A stretch of 64,000 nucleotides of DNA from Sordariomycetes sp. S80-01Y. Its lineage: Eukaryota; Ascomycota; Sordariomycetes. A model generated the notes under the pieces. That model ran no database searches. It was not told where the DNA came from and saw nothing but the letters and a program-made list of their open reading frames with translations. The stretch is taken from the NCBI GenBank assembly GCA_037042185.1, contig JAXQJY010000028.1, positions 558,001 through 622,000 of the forward strand, read 5' to 3'. The translations under genes were made by a program, and so were the position numbers. Shown here one piece after another: positions 1-12,256 of this stretch (position 1 is the first letter of the stretch; each line of letters opens with the position of its first letter).

Positions 1-19
1 ACAATTAACAACAACATAC

Positions 20-399
20 CCATTGCGGAATGTATGCCCTGCCCTCCTCAGCGATAAACTCCAATACACCAGCGTGCGTGTACTTCCCCTTCTCGCCATT
101 GATCAGCTCCATCAGCAGCGGCCACTGCACGTGCAGCTTCGAGACCTTGTCCAAGGCTGATGGAGGGAGTATGATCTTAGAACCGTAGTTGAGCTCGGGA
201 CGGGCGTTGCCGGGGGCCATGATGACTGGGTAGCAGCGGTAGTACTCGTCGAAGCGTTGGATGATGGGGCGGCGGCCCACGCGAGCCATGTTGTAGAGGT
301 CACCAGGGTTCGAGGGGTCGAACCCGCCGCCGAAGCCGAAAGACTAGACAGGGCATCAGCTATTGATACCACAAAGCGATCCAGGGAGTTGCGAACCAT
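20..399 (-). CDS. UFD1: Ufd1, N-terminal part only (gene leaves the window)
   Basis: Ufd1 is the ubiquitin-binding adaptor that, with Npl4, brings ubiquitylated substrates to the Cdc48/p97 ATPase for ER-associated and nuclear protein degradation. The visible exon (343..20) encodes the start of the Ufd1 double-psi beta-barrel domain. Family blocks are the YRCYPV, KIILPPSALDKVSKL and THAGVLEFIAEEG stretches. The exon ends at a GTATGT donor at 19, so the rest lies left of the window. My preferred start is the ATG at 399..397. A GT donor follows it directly, and a 53-nt intron (396..344, branch-like GCTGAT, acceptor CTAG) joins it to exon 2, giving MSFGFGGGFDPSNPGDLYN. That start is inferred; an ATG inside exon 2 (289) is the fallback. 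It is divergent from the next gene. Confidence 0.85.
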
Positions 400-821
400 C
401 TTGAAAGCTTCTCTCGGTCGCAGTTTGTAATGGTAGATCAGTCCGAGCCGGGCGTTGTTTGGTTCGAAATCGGAGGTGGAACTTTGATCTGTCGGAGGGT
501 GTCTGTGAGATCTATTGAAGGCACGCTGTGATCAAAGGTCGAAAAGAGTCGGGGCCTTGAAAGAAAGAGATAGAGTCTCGTTCGTGATTAAGGTGTAGTT
601 GTTAACGTCAAGATGGTCGCGGGAGCTCACCGTGGGGCAAAGCGTGGAGGCAGCTCTGCATGACGCAGGTCTCCATCGGCAAGCTGTGGCTTTGAGTTTG
701 ACTGTGGCGCAAACTAAACGGCTTCAGCTCCCAACCTCACCTCCATACTGAGTCACTGCCGCCGTGGAAAAACATAGGATTTTCCAGCGGCAGCTTCTGA
801 TTCTTACCGATCCGCCAGATT
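400..821. other. Divergent intergenic region, UFD1 / LIN1-like
   Basis: This 422-bp gap separates two start codons pointing away from each other and must hold both promoters. I see no clear TATA box, tRNA or additional ORF of note. Confidence 0.5.
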
Positions 822-2216
822 ATGCCTCCGAAACACTCCGCGGCGCGCCCACGGCGCGACGGCGAGAACTTCGCCCGAACGCACCACAACGAAGCCTCAG
901 ATGTTGACCCGAAGCGCGTAAAATTCGATGTGCGAAACCCGTCAACCCTAGCAGCCGAAGCCCGGGAGGACGATGCAATTCTCGACGCGGACGTCATTGG
1001 ACGCAGCGGAGCTACAAAGCGAGGCGCGGTGAATGTAGATGGCTACGACAGCGATTCGGACAATGAGACGTTCAACGCCAGGGCCCAGCAGAGGAGGAAA
1101 GGCAAGGTTGATATTCTAGATCAGCTGGATAACTATAATGCCAGCAGCGAGGGGCCCCAGGGTCAGGAGGGTACGGCCAAGGATGATGACGAGGAGGAGG
1201 ATATGTTTGCTGCAAGCGATGACGAGGAGAAGCCCAAGCGAGGCCCGGAGGACGACGAAGACCCGGAGGAGTTTGACGCGAGTGGGAAGAAGAGGAAACA
1301 CGTTGAATTTCTGGATACCAAGGACATTGTTGGTGAAGTAGGGGACAGCAAGACGGGAGGACACGTCCATCTCGACAAAGAGGAGAGCAGCGACGACGAA
1401 GCCGATGTCGAACTCGCCGTACAGGAAGAGGGCATTGATGAGGAGGTCGGCGCGGGAGGACTCAAGCGCAACGCTCCAAAACTCGAAGCTTTCCATCTTC
1501 GAGAGGAGATGGAAGAGGGCAACTTTGATCAGCAGGGCAACTACATTCGACGAGCAGGCGATCCAGATGCTGTCCACGACAACTGGTTGGAAGGAATGGG
1601 AAAGAAGGAGATCAGGAAAGCCGCTGAAGCGCACCAGAAGCGGGAAGCAGAAGCTCGACAGCAACGAATGGACGAGGACAGCGTGCTGGTGTCGGACCTG
1701 CTCAAGTCCCTGATCTTGCAGCTCGAAAAGGCCGAAACACCGATGGAGGCTCTTGCGCGGCTGGGCAAGAGTCAGACGAAGTCCAAGAAGAAGATACCCG
1801 CGTGGAAACTCAAAAAGATGAAGGACGCTGGTAACATGGACGTCGACCAGGCGGAGGACCCGGAGCAGCTCCGCATCAAGGAAGCTATTCAAGCTGTCAC
1901 GGAGGCAGCGGACAGGCTCTTGAGCCGCGACTACGAGGAGATCTACGAACAGGAGCGAGAGATGTTGGTCCGCGAATGGCGCAAAGAGACAGGCGAGGAC
2001 TGGGTCGAGCCCTCGCAAACCTCAGGAGGTGCCGCCAACGGGGATCGAAAGTGGGAATTCAGATGGACAGATGGCCGCGATGGAGGACAGGTGCAAGGCC
2101 CTTATGACGGTCCTACCATGAAAGCCTGGCAAGACGCTGGGTACTTCGGCGAAGGCATCGAATTCCGATCGTCAGAGCCCGGGGCAGACTGGACTCGCGC
2201 CGCCACATTCGAATGA
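822..2216 (+). CDS. LIN1: GYF-domain U5 snRNP protein, Lin1/CD2BP2-like
   Basis: A single-exon gene of 464 aa. The C-terminus (about residues 410-464) is a GYF domain, with WEFRW, then GPYDGPTMKAWQDAGYF, the proline-peptide-binding signature of CD2BP2 (human U5-52K) and yeast Lin1/Snu40. The middle block FHLREEMEEGNFD plus GNYIRR (around residues 225-242) is the other conserved stretch of this family. The N-terminal half is charged and probably disordered, with acidic runs such as DDDEEEDMF and a basic start. In characterised relatives the protein associates with the U5 snRNP and is released before spliceosome activation. The ATG at 822 is the first in frame. Identification rests on domain order and family blocks, not on a search. 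Confidence 0.88.
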   Translation: MPPKHSAARPRRDGENFARTHHNEASDVDPKRVKFDVRNPSTLAAEAREDDAILDADVIGRSGATKRGAVNVDGYDSDSDNETFNARAQQRRKGKVDILDQLDNYNASSEGPQGQEGTAKDDDEEEDMFAASDDEEKPKRGPEDDEDPEEFDASGKKRKHVEFLDTKDIVGEVGDSKTGGHVHLDKEESSDDEADVELAVQEEGIDEEVGAGGLKRNAPKLEAFHLREEMEEGNFDQQGNYIRRAGDPDAVHDNWLEGMGKKEIRKAAEAHQKREAEARQQRMDEDSVLVSDLLKSLILQLEKAETPMEALARLGKSQTKSKKKIPAWKLKKMKDAGNMDVDQAEDPEQLRIKEAIQAVTEAADRLLSRDYEEIYEQEREMLVREWRKETGEDWVEPSQTSGGAANGDRKWEFRWTDGRDGGQVQGPYDGPTMKAWQDAGYFGEGIEFRSSEPGADWTRAATFE

Positions 2217-3302
2217 GCGTGGCGCACTGTAATCGTGTATAAGATTGGCCAAGGTGGCAAGGCCTATTGCGGCGGCTAGATGCTCGTCTCGGCCAAAGTC
2301 CTGTGGTGTCACGTCGTGCCAAGCCCCTCAACAACGGCAATGCGGATATCCAAGGCTTTCTGCATGTCATGGGCCACGTTGGCACTTGGTCCTCGGCAAT
2401 CAGGCGCCACGATGGGTTCCTGGGGATCCCGGGGCAGATCGGGGCGTCGCGGAGGTGGTGTGTCATGGCATAGGCGAAACTAGCCGTGATGCTCCGAGGC
2501 GGGCGTTATGGGGGCGCCCAGCCGAGCGGTTCCCGTTCGAACCCGTTGTTTATGGGGTAGCTAGCGCCTCGCGTCTTGTTGACAAAAAGTGAAGCCATCA
2601 CGAAGAGGGTCGTCCCCAGGCAAGCTGGGTGGTGGCGCAGAAGTGGCGAGAGGTGAGTGATTTACACCACGAGGGCAGTTCTGGCCAAGCAGACGAGCGG
2701 CCCGATGTCGGTAGTTTATCTAGACTCGGTGAATAATGATTAGGAATTCTATGACTGGGCTTATGGCTGATGAGCGTTTTACAACAAGAAAAAAACTGGT
2801 GATGAATAAATGACTGCGCCAACAGCGTCTGTCGCAAAACCGCGCAGCACCCGGAGTGCCTTAGTAGACGGGAGGCTGGATTCTCTTGTCTCAGTGTGAC
2901 CTCAAGTGGAGGGGCAGAGTGGGATGAGGTGTACTTCGCAGACGAGGAGGGGCAGGACCTGTTAGTGCACAGACGGCACTCACGAGGGATTACTATCAGC
3001 GTCACCCCCAACGTCTAGCTCGAGGACTCGGTCGAGCCTGAGATTGCCATGGCGATGCCAGGAATGACCCCACCATGCCGCCTCAACCTTTTTTTTGTCC
3101 GGCGTGCCGCCTGGGCCCGGCGCACGGGCATGCAGTGCCAGTGGGCAGCCTGAGGTGGCCGTCTGAGGCAAGAGCCTGCCAGTGGGCTTGCTCACTGGCT
3201 AGGAGGCTCAGGCTAAGGTTGTCTGAGCCTGAGGAGAGTGTGCCAACTGCTGGCCTGTCATTCGTCATAGCAATAAAGACGAGCCCGGCCCTTCCAGCTC
3301 AA
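2217..3302. other. Intergenic region upstream of GAPDH
   Basis: About 1.1 kb between the LIN1-like stop and the GAPDH promoter core. Short ORFs here have no recognisable protein character. The right third (about 3130-3240) is dense in short repeats, listed separately. Otherwise I see only 3' flank and upstream promoter sequence. Confidence 0.5.
3136..3234 (+). repeat. Cluster of short direct repeats upstream of GAPDH
   Basis: The 11-mer TGCCAGTGGGC occurs at 3136-3146 and again at 3177-3187, 41 bp apart. The 8-mer GCCTGAGG occurs at 3148-3155 and 3227-3234. Related TCTGAG and CTCAGGC words lie between them. The partial complement CTCACTGGC is at 3191-3199. The cluster sits about 180-280 bp upstream of the putative transcription start, so binding sites for a regulator of this strongly expressed gene are possible. 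That is inference. Confidence 0.5.
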
Positions 3303-3340
3303 TCTTTTCCTTCTCCTCCTCTCTTCTTCTCTTCCTCTTC
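3303..3340 (+). promoter_or_regulatory. Pyrimidine (CT) tract in the GAPDH promoter
   Basis: A run of 38 uninterrupted pyrimidines. CT-rich boxes just upstream of the transcription start are a known hallmark of strongly expressed fungal genes such as gpd and pgk. It lies about 75 bp before the inferred 5' UTR intron. Confidence 0.7.
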
Positions 3341-3413
3341 ATTATCTTCCATCCTCCACAATCATCCCAAACTCAATCACCTCTAACCAAATACCCTTTT
3401 ACCACATTACCTA

Positions 3414-4906
<1,493 letters not shown>

Positions 4907-5742
4907 ATGCCTTCTCATACCCAACCACAGTACACGGATGAGAGCAGAGCGCTGTCGTCTTTAATCAACCAAAAAAGTAAAATATGTGCAGGGAGTGGTA
5001 GCATGCGGTCGTCCTTTTGTCAGGCAGATTGAACCACAGTTGCGAATAGACCAATTTTCCCGTTTTGCCGTGCCAACAGACCAACTGATGCCGATACTCT
5101 CATCTCACATGCTCCTGAACCAATATGCTCTCTGTCGCTGTAGTCAACACACTTGTACATGTCACGGCTACTGGAGGACAATGTTTTGATCAATTGGGCG
5201 TGTCTTTTGACTCATCTCATTATCTCCCGTCAGCCATTTGAAGTGGCATCGAGCCATTCCATGGTCCGGGATGTCGTAATAGCACAAAACCTAGCCTGAA
5301 GACTGAGGCGGAAGCCAACTCGTTGCCACTTCCCCTCGCCCTGACCTCCTTGAAACACAGCCAACGCCATTCGTGCTAGTCCCTCGATCCGATGCCCCGC
5401 CGTTCCAGAAATCACAAAAGCAAGTGAGTATTCAAGAGCAAAACTCCCCAAATCGACCCTGGCCCCTCGCAGAAAGTTCCTGTGGAAGAAGGAGGGGGTA
5501 TAAAGGGGGCAGGGCTGGAGGAAAATAAATCATCATGGTACATGTAAAGATGACACCGTCGTAAATGAGCACCCGCTGCGTGCTCGAGCAACAGAAGGAA
5601 GTGCTGACATGGGACAGAGGGGCTTGAGAACATTCAAGCCCCCGAACTCCAGCAGCCAGAGTAGGAGGCTATTTTCCGCCTTGGTCCTCGAATGGCGGCC
5701 AGAAGCTCGTTTACAGCGTCTCCGTTGAATAGAGAGGGCGTC
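4907..5742. other. Convergent intergenic region, GAPDH / 5743-8221 gene
   Basis: About 840 bp between two stop codons facing each other. It should contain both 3' UTRs and polyadenylation signals. Small ORFs here lack coding character. Confidence 0.5.
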
Positions 5743-8221
5743 TCAACCCTTGAGACCGCAATCCTTGACGTTCAGACTGGGGGACCAATTGACGCCTTCG
5801 TCTGCGCACCAGCGTTGGGTCACGCGGAGCATGTCGGTCACCGTGTCGTCCAAGGCCCACGGCGTAAAGGTGACCTTCAAGCTTTTCGATTCAATAGAAT
5901 CGTTGACTTTGCGTAGCTGAGTCAGGAAATTCGTGCGAGCTCGCTCGCAGCGCAAGGTCTTGGCCATGTCAGGCGATGGCTCAGCTTGAGATGCCACAGC
6001 TGCCAGATACTGATCGTTGGCGATGAGCTGGACAAATGTCTTGAGAGCCACTACAGGGGCATCATGCCGTGATTTCGAGCTTCGAAGTTCCGTCTCCAAC
6101 ACAAGCGCGAGTGGTCCTATGGAGTTCCAGGACACTGAATCTCTGCGTTGGCCCAGAATCTGTCGCTGGATGTCTGCACAGTGGAAGGAACAGATGAAAC
6201 ATAGCAGGCTTTCCAGAAGCTGCGCCCAGGCCAGCTTAACGTCGGATTTCGACGGTTGCTGCGTGCCGTTTGGCGCCTTGCTTGGGTCGCGACGTGGGAG
6301 CAGGATCGCATCAGACTTGTGCTTCAGAGTGCGGCCGAAGTTCTTGAACTCGGCCTCCTTCTCCTTCAATAGCTGGATTCGAGCTCTGTCTTTGTCTCGT
6401 AGCTCTGGCTGGCTGCGACCTTCCGAGTCAGGCACATTGGGCGTGGCTGCGACTGGGTCCCCTGGAGTATGAGCCATCGAATTGTTCGAGCTCACGCGCG
6501 ACATAGCTGTGGCACCCTTCTTGGAGGGGGTTGAGGGTGGTGCCGGTCGAGGTCGTTTGAGAGCTTCCGAGCTAGCTTCTCCTGAACTGATGGGCCGCTT
6601 CTCTGCTCGCTTGTCGGCTCGCTGTGCTCCAATCGCGCTGCTGCGAGCAATCTTCATCATGAGTTTATACTGCTGACGAAGGCTCTTGGGAATCTTCAAG
6701 GTAACGATGAGACTTGACCGAGATTGAACGTCAGGGCTGGGACTGCTGTCATCCGCAGGCCTCCTGGCCACGGCGAGGTTGTCCTTCTTCCTCTGGGAAT
6801 CCTTGTCTCGGTTGCGGTCTGGTCTGGTCTCGCTGACATTCTCACGCACGCCTTCACGGTCGCGCTCCGCGTCTCGCTGGCGTTCTCTTTCCCCCCTAGG
6901 CCTCTGTTCAGCATCCTTCCGGGAGCTGGATTCCACACGCTCCAGCTCGGCTTCTACCATGGGAGGTAAAGTCGGTGAAAGTATAGGTGGCAGGCGTTGT
7001 CTTTTCGGTGGCGGTTGCGACTCGGTGTTCTTGGCGGAAGTAGTCCGCTCCACGCTTTTGTCCGCGGCCTTGTCTGCGGGTTTTCGCATTTGCGCTGGAG
7101 CCTCTTCGATCCTCCGCTTCTTCTCTAGTCTGGAATCGGCAACCTTATCGGCATCGTCAAATGATATCCGCAGCGGTGATAGGAGTTTTGGTACAGCCGT
7201 CTTGCGTTCTGAACCGTTGATGAGGCCCAGACCGTTGACAGAATCCCCCTGCGCTCGAGATGGTGGCGAGCTGGCTCGAGAGGTTGCTGCAGCTTTCGTA
7301 GATGCCCGCCCGTTTAACAGTGCAGAATTTTGGTCGCGGTCGCGATCGCGATCCCGGGGGGGCTTGTCTTTGGCCGGGTTGAAGTCGCGCGATAACGGCC
7401 CCTCTTGCGGTTTTCGTCTGGGTACTTCGTCGCGCACCTGGTCTTCTTTGGCGCGATCAATCCTCTCCCTCTCTTTCTCCTTTTCCCGTGAGCGTTCATC
7501 TTTCGATCGAGGGTCTTTTAGTCGTTCATCGTTTACGCGATCAGATTTTGCCTGATCATCTTTGGGCCGTCCATCCTTCTCTCTGTCGGCACGCGAGTCG
7601 ATATCGCTAGGACGTTGTCTTTTGGTTGCACGGCCTCCTTCATCTTGGGCCCGCCTTTTCTTCACATCGTCTGGTGTCGGTGGCTTTGGGGGCAAGCCCG
7701 GAGGCTTCGATGGTAATCTATGACCGTTAACTTAGTTGCCATGCTCGCAGATTCAGCGCGAATCCGTACCTCTTATCCATCTCCTTGCCGTCGGTTGCTG
7801 GCTTTGGCCTGCCAGTCGCGTCGACTTGTGGGGGTTTGAGCGTGTCTGGTTTTGGACTGTCGACTTTCTTTGGTGTCGACGAAGGTGTCAGATCTGGCGA
7901 TGGAGCGTTGCTTTTCTTCTTCAGATAGTCGTTGACCGACAACCGCTTCTTCTGGGTGCCGGTCTTTGCGAGCACGTTGACCTGATTTGGCATGGGTTTT
8001 GGGACGGGCCTGATATCGTCATATCCTCGAGTGAACAGGACGTCGCGATCGGCATTACTCAAATAGGTCATGTAGCCCAGACGCGATATCTCTCGTTCCT
8101 CTATGAACCGAGAGTCTTGTGGGTATTCTTTGACGACCCAATCTGAGGATTTCGCAAGCTGGTGCGGCCTATCAGGAAGTAAATGTCGGAGCCCCCGAAT
8201 AGACTCCGCCGCAGCATCCAT
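5743..8221 (-). CDS. Large disordered charged protein, possible AF4-like C-terminal domain
   Basis: Exons 8221..7770 and 7717..5743 join across a 52-nt intron (GTACGG ... CATAG) to give 808 aa. Residues 1-110 are a compact conserved-looking start, including RLGYMTYLSNADRDVLF and KKRLSVNDYLKKK. Residues about 155-580 are extremely rich in Arg, Lys, Glu, Asp and Ser (repeated RDRD, KERERID) and presumably disordered and nuclear. A basic block KIPKSLRQQYKLMMKIARSS lies near 490-510. Residues about 590-808 become helical. They begin with EFKNFGRTLKHKSDAIL, which resembles the first helix of the AF4/FMR2 C-terminal homology domain (RLKHKADAM in human members). If right, it may be the fungal counterpart of the ELL/EAF super elongation complex scaffold. 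That is inference; an unassigned nuclear protein is the safe call. Confidence 0.75.
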
Positions 8222-9905
8222 CTTTCAACAGAAATCTGCGCATACCGTTTGTACCAGGCAGGCGACGGGTAGCGTGGCTGAGTTCGTGATTCAGGGTCGC
8301 ATGGGGAATCGGTGGGCGAGCGTGTAACGGATCGTATCGACAGAACGAGGTGGCTCGGCTAGCTCAGGCTGAGTCGGAAGCTGACAGTAACCGCAGGCTA
8401 TCGATAACACGAAATCGGCACTGGAGAACGTATAGTCGTAACGAGCGTTTGGCGAAAGAAGAGTTGTGTTGGGTTGCTAGAGGCCGGCGCATGCGTCGTT
8501 TGTTCGCGGTCGCAATTGGAGATGAGCTGGGGTGGAAGTCGCATTGATCGACCCAGTCAATCGCCGCAGACGAGAGCCGCGCCTGCAAAGTAGCCGTAGA
8601 CGAGATATCAGAAGTCGAGATGACGTCCTGGTCGCGGGGAAAGCAAGGACAGGAGAGATGGCCAGGGAAGCGGCTGGCTGCTTCGTGACGACGGGAGCAC
8701 GGGCGCGGTGTGCTTTGTTTGGTGGAGGAGTGTGGAGGGATTGGAGGCCATGCGATGCTCTGTTCGGCGGCGGTCGGTCACTAGCAACTTGAAGGTGGGG
8801 CCCGCCTCGCCTGCCTGCGCCAGTCTGAGTGCGCCTGCCTTTCAAGCCTTCAAGCTGCCTGCGAGGCCCAGCGCGCTCCACCTCCGCCTTCCCGGCCATG
8901 ACTGGATCTCCTCAGGCTACAGCCACGTCTTGGCGGTCAACACCGCCACGACTCGCCTTCAGGTTCTCGAGCCATCGCGATCCCCCTTCCTCCCTAAGTT
9001 GCAGAGGAATCACAAACAAAGGCAGGCAATCAGGCTTTTTGAAGCTATAGCACAGGCACTGGAGTCTACAGCTTATGGCATTTCGTAATTAAGTGCGAAG
9101 TCTTACTGAGGAAGATATCCCTGGCTCTCCATCGTCCTCAAACGCCAGTGTCGAGCCAATGACATCTGCAGATCGGTGCATCGTCGCGCGCTGCCGAGTC
9201 CTACCCCCGACTATTAGTCAAGTCGGCAGAGTTCCGTCTCATTGTCTGTTCCTTATACAACCAGGCTGGTCAAGAGCAAGCACTTAAGAGCATTCATGGC
9301 CCTCTGGAGCGCTCAGTACATTAGTGTTATCTGCGACAGTTTGATGAGCCTACCCTGCACCGCTGGTAGTGTCGGCAAGCTCCGAATGATTATGATCTTT
9401 ACCCTCGTTGTATCGTCGGGATATACACTGAAAGGATATACTCAATCTTGACTCTTTTTATAGTGGGTGCTGGCATGAACAATTGCTTGAGTTTGGCTTT
9501 GCTCTGTAGAAGCTCCGAATTCCACAAGCTCAGCATGCTGCAAGTGAGACGCCAAGTTTCACATTTATCTTTAGAAAAGCAGATATCGTAGGACAGTGGC
9601 AGCCCAAGCGCCCAGACGTCTTCGGGAAAGTTGACCAAGTCTGTGAACGAAGTAAACTAAGCATCAACCGCCCAGTGAATAGGTACTCCGTATACTGAGG
9701 CGGTCACAATCAATTGGGTCAGAACAGCACGTGACCGCTTCATGCTGGGAGCATGAAATCCAGGACATGGATGGACTGAAACCATCGACGGGACTCAACG
9801 AGTGCTCTGCCCATTGAGATCTGCTGACCAGGAACTCAACCAACATCTACTGAACCTCGACATTCGCTATGCAAGTCCAATGAAGCATTCTCACCGCAGT
9901 CGCTC
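8222..9905. other. Divergent intergenic region, 5743-8221 gene / arginyl-tRNA synthetase
   Basis: About 1.7 kb between divergent start codons. The left part (8230-8900) is GC-rich; the right part (9060-9700) is visibly more AT-rich. A GGTACTCCGT word occurs near 9681. No ORF here has recognisable protein features, and I see no tRNA. Confidence 0.45.
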
Positions 9906-12256
9906 ATGACTCTTCGCCGGGCTGCGCGCCGCCTCTTCGCTTCTTCTGCCCCCGTTGCAGCCTCTTCCAAACCCCTTTGCTCCCCTTTTTATGTCCGGCC
10001 GGGCGTGACCGCGAACCCCTGCAAATTCTTTTCCAGCTGCAAGGGTCTCAACTCTGACTCGATTGCCCCGCCAAACCAAAGGCCTGCCCCTCCAACACAG
10101 TCACAACCACGATTAATTCCTTCGCAGTCGTCTGCACTCGGTCTTAGAAGCTTCACATCCAGTAAACACACCATGGCCGACTCCCAAGCGGTCACAGAGC
10201 TCTGCGGCAATGTCGAGGGTTTGTCCTTGGCCTCCGCTGGGCAGACTTACCCCAATGCGCATCCTCACACCAACCCTCTGGACGTATGGCGAATGCACAT
10301 TAGCAACGTTCTCTCAAAGATCACGGGTGTTGAGACCGGCATCATCTTCCCGCTGATTTCTTGGACTTCGTCCTTGGACAAGGGCGACTTCTCATTACCT
10401 GTTCCTGCTCTTCGCATCAAGGGTCAAAAACCCGACGCACTAGCGAAGGAATGGAGTGACAAGGTAAGGACGCCTTAGTCCACCTCAAATCACCGACTGG
10501 TTATTGACATAGTATGAAAAAGTGGCCTGAAGATGACACCATGGTCAACAAGCCACAACCTAGCGGGCCCTTCCTGTCATTCTTCGTCAAGAAGGAGCCC
10601 ACAATCCAGACAGTCCTCAAGATGATCCGAGAAAAGGGGGCGGACTATGGAAAGGCGCCTTACCACGGCCTCAAGGATCCCAAGGACCCGAATGCGGGCC
10701 AAAAGACCGCCGTAAGCTTGCAGTTCTCGTCTGTTGAGGTGGAGGTAGTGAGGTTGACAACTCACAGATTCTCGAATTTTCATCGCCGAATGTCGCAAAG
10801 CCATTCCATGCCGGCCATCTCCGAAGTACCATTATCGGCGGTTTCCTCGCCAACTTGTACGAGGCTGCTGGATGGAAAGTCTGGCGCATCAACTACCTCG
10901 GCGACTGGGGCAAGCAGTACGGTCTGCTCGCCCTAGCGTATGAGAAGTTCGGCAACAAGGAGGAGCTCGAGAGGGACCCTATTGACCATCTCTTCAAACT
11001 TTACGTCCGCATCAACGCTGACATGAGCGCTGAGAAGGAGGTCATTGAGGAGAAGAAGAAGGCCGGTGAGGATGTCACCGAGCTGGAGGCCAAAAGCCTC
11101 GATGAGCAGGCTCGCTCCTGGTTTAAGAGGATGGTCGATGGTGACCCAACCGCCCTTGCACAGTGGAGACATTTCCGTGACTTGAGTATCGAAAGGTACA
11201 AGCAGACATACGCTCGTCTTAACATTCGGTTCGATTACTACAGTGGTGAGAGCCAGGTCACCGAGGAAGCCATGGCCAAAACCGCCAAGAAGATGAATGA
11301 TTTGAAGATCTCCGAGGACGACAAGGGTGCCGTCATCATCGACTTCACCAAGCAGGTCAACGGAAAGGAGGGCAAGCAGCTTGGCAAGGCGGTTCTCCAA
11401 AAGAGGGACGGCACGTCGCTATATCTCACCCGTGATGTGAGCGAGCTGCTCGGCCGACAGGAAAAGTACGGCTTCGACAAGATGCTCTACGTCGTCGCCA
11501 GTCAGCAAGAACTGCACTTCAAGCAGCTCTTCAAGATCACGCAGCTCCTGGGCCACAAGGATATTGCCGACAAGTGCTCGCACATCACCTTCGGCATGGT
11601 CCTCGGCATGAGCACCCGCAAGGGTACCGTCAAGTTCCTGAACGACATCCTCCGTGACGTCGGCGAGCACATGCACGAGGTCATGAAGGGCAACGAGACC
11701 AAGTACGCCCAAGTCGAGAATCCCGAACAGACTGCCGACATCCTTGGTATCAGCAGTGTCATGGTCCAGGACATGACTGGCAAGAGGATCAACAACTACA
11801 CCTTCAACATGGAGCAGATGTGCTCCTTCGAGGGTGACACCGGTCCTTACCTCCAATACGCGCACAGCCGCCTCTGCAGTATCCGCCGTCGTGCCGAGCT
11901 GAGCGAGGAGGAAATCGCGTCTGCGGATCTTTCGCTGCTCAAGGAGGAGCACGCGCTCAACATCGTCCGCTACCTGGCGCAGTGGCCTGATGTGTTCAAC
12001 AACACCCTCAAGACGCTGGAGCCCACGACTGTCCTGACTTATCTCTTCCGCATGACGCATGCTGTCAGCAGCTCGTACGACCACCTCCAGGTCGTCGGCA
12101 GCGAGCCCGAGCTGAAGAAGGCCCGCATGGCTCTTTACGATGCCTCCAGGAAGGTGCTTCACAACGCCATGTCGTTGCTGGGCTTGTCCCCCGTCGAGCG
12201 GTAAGCACCCGAAATTCCCCTCCGCATGACTTGACTGACATATCTCCAGTATGTAA
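9906..12256 (+). CDS. Arginyl-tRNA synthetase, probably dual cytosolic/mitochondrial
   Basis: It charges tRNA-Arg with arginine. Four exons, 9906-10463, 10523-10711, 10768-12200 and 12250-12256, give 728 aa. The class I HIGH-type motif is FHAGHLRST (about residue 262). YLGDWGKQYG, FGMVLGMSTRKGTV and EGDTGPYLQYAHSR are family blocks. The last exon is only 7 nt and yields the C-terminus SPVERM, matching the usual arginine-synthetase end. The first 89 residues are Arg/Ser/Ala-rich without acids near the start (MTLRRAARRLFASSAPVAAS), as in mitochondrial presequences. A second in-frame ATG at 10173 has a strong context (ACC-ATG-G), while the first does not, so both isoforms could come from one mRNA. 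Intron 1 uses the AAG at 10522 because the nearer TAG (10511-10512) breaks frame. Confidence 0.95.

Noticed and set aside
1116-2018. 300-codon antisense frame over the LIN1-like gene
   Set aside because: It lies wholly within a recognised gene and has no recognisable domain.
2530-2545. GTTCGAACC, a tRNA B-box-like word
   Set aside because: The flanking bases do not form a T-stem, and no acceptor or anticodon arm could be drawn.
6779-7555. 258-codon plus-strand Ser/Arg-rich frame
   Set aside because: It is the complement of the Arg/Asp/Glu-rich coding region of the 5743-8221 gene.
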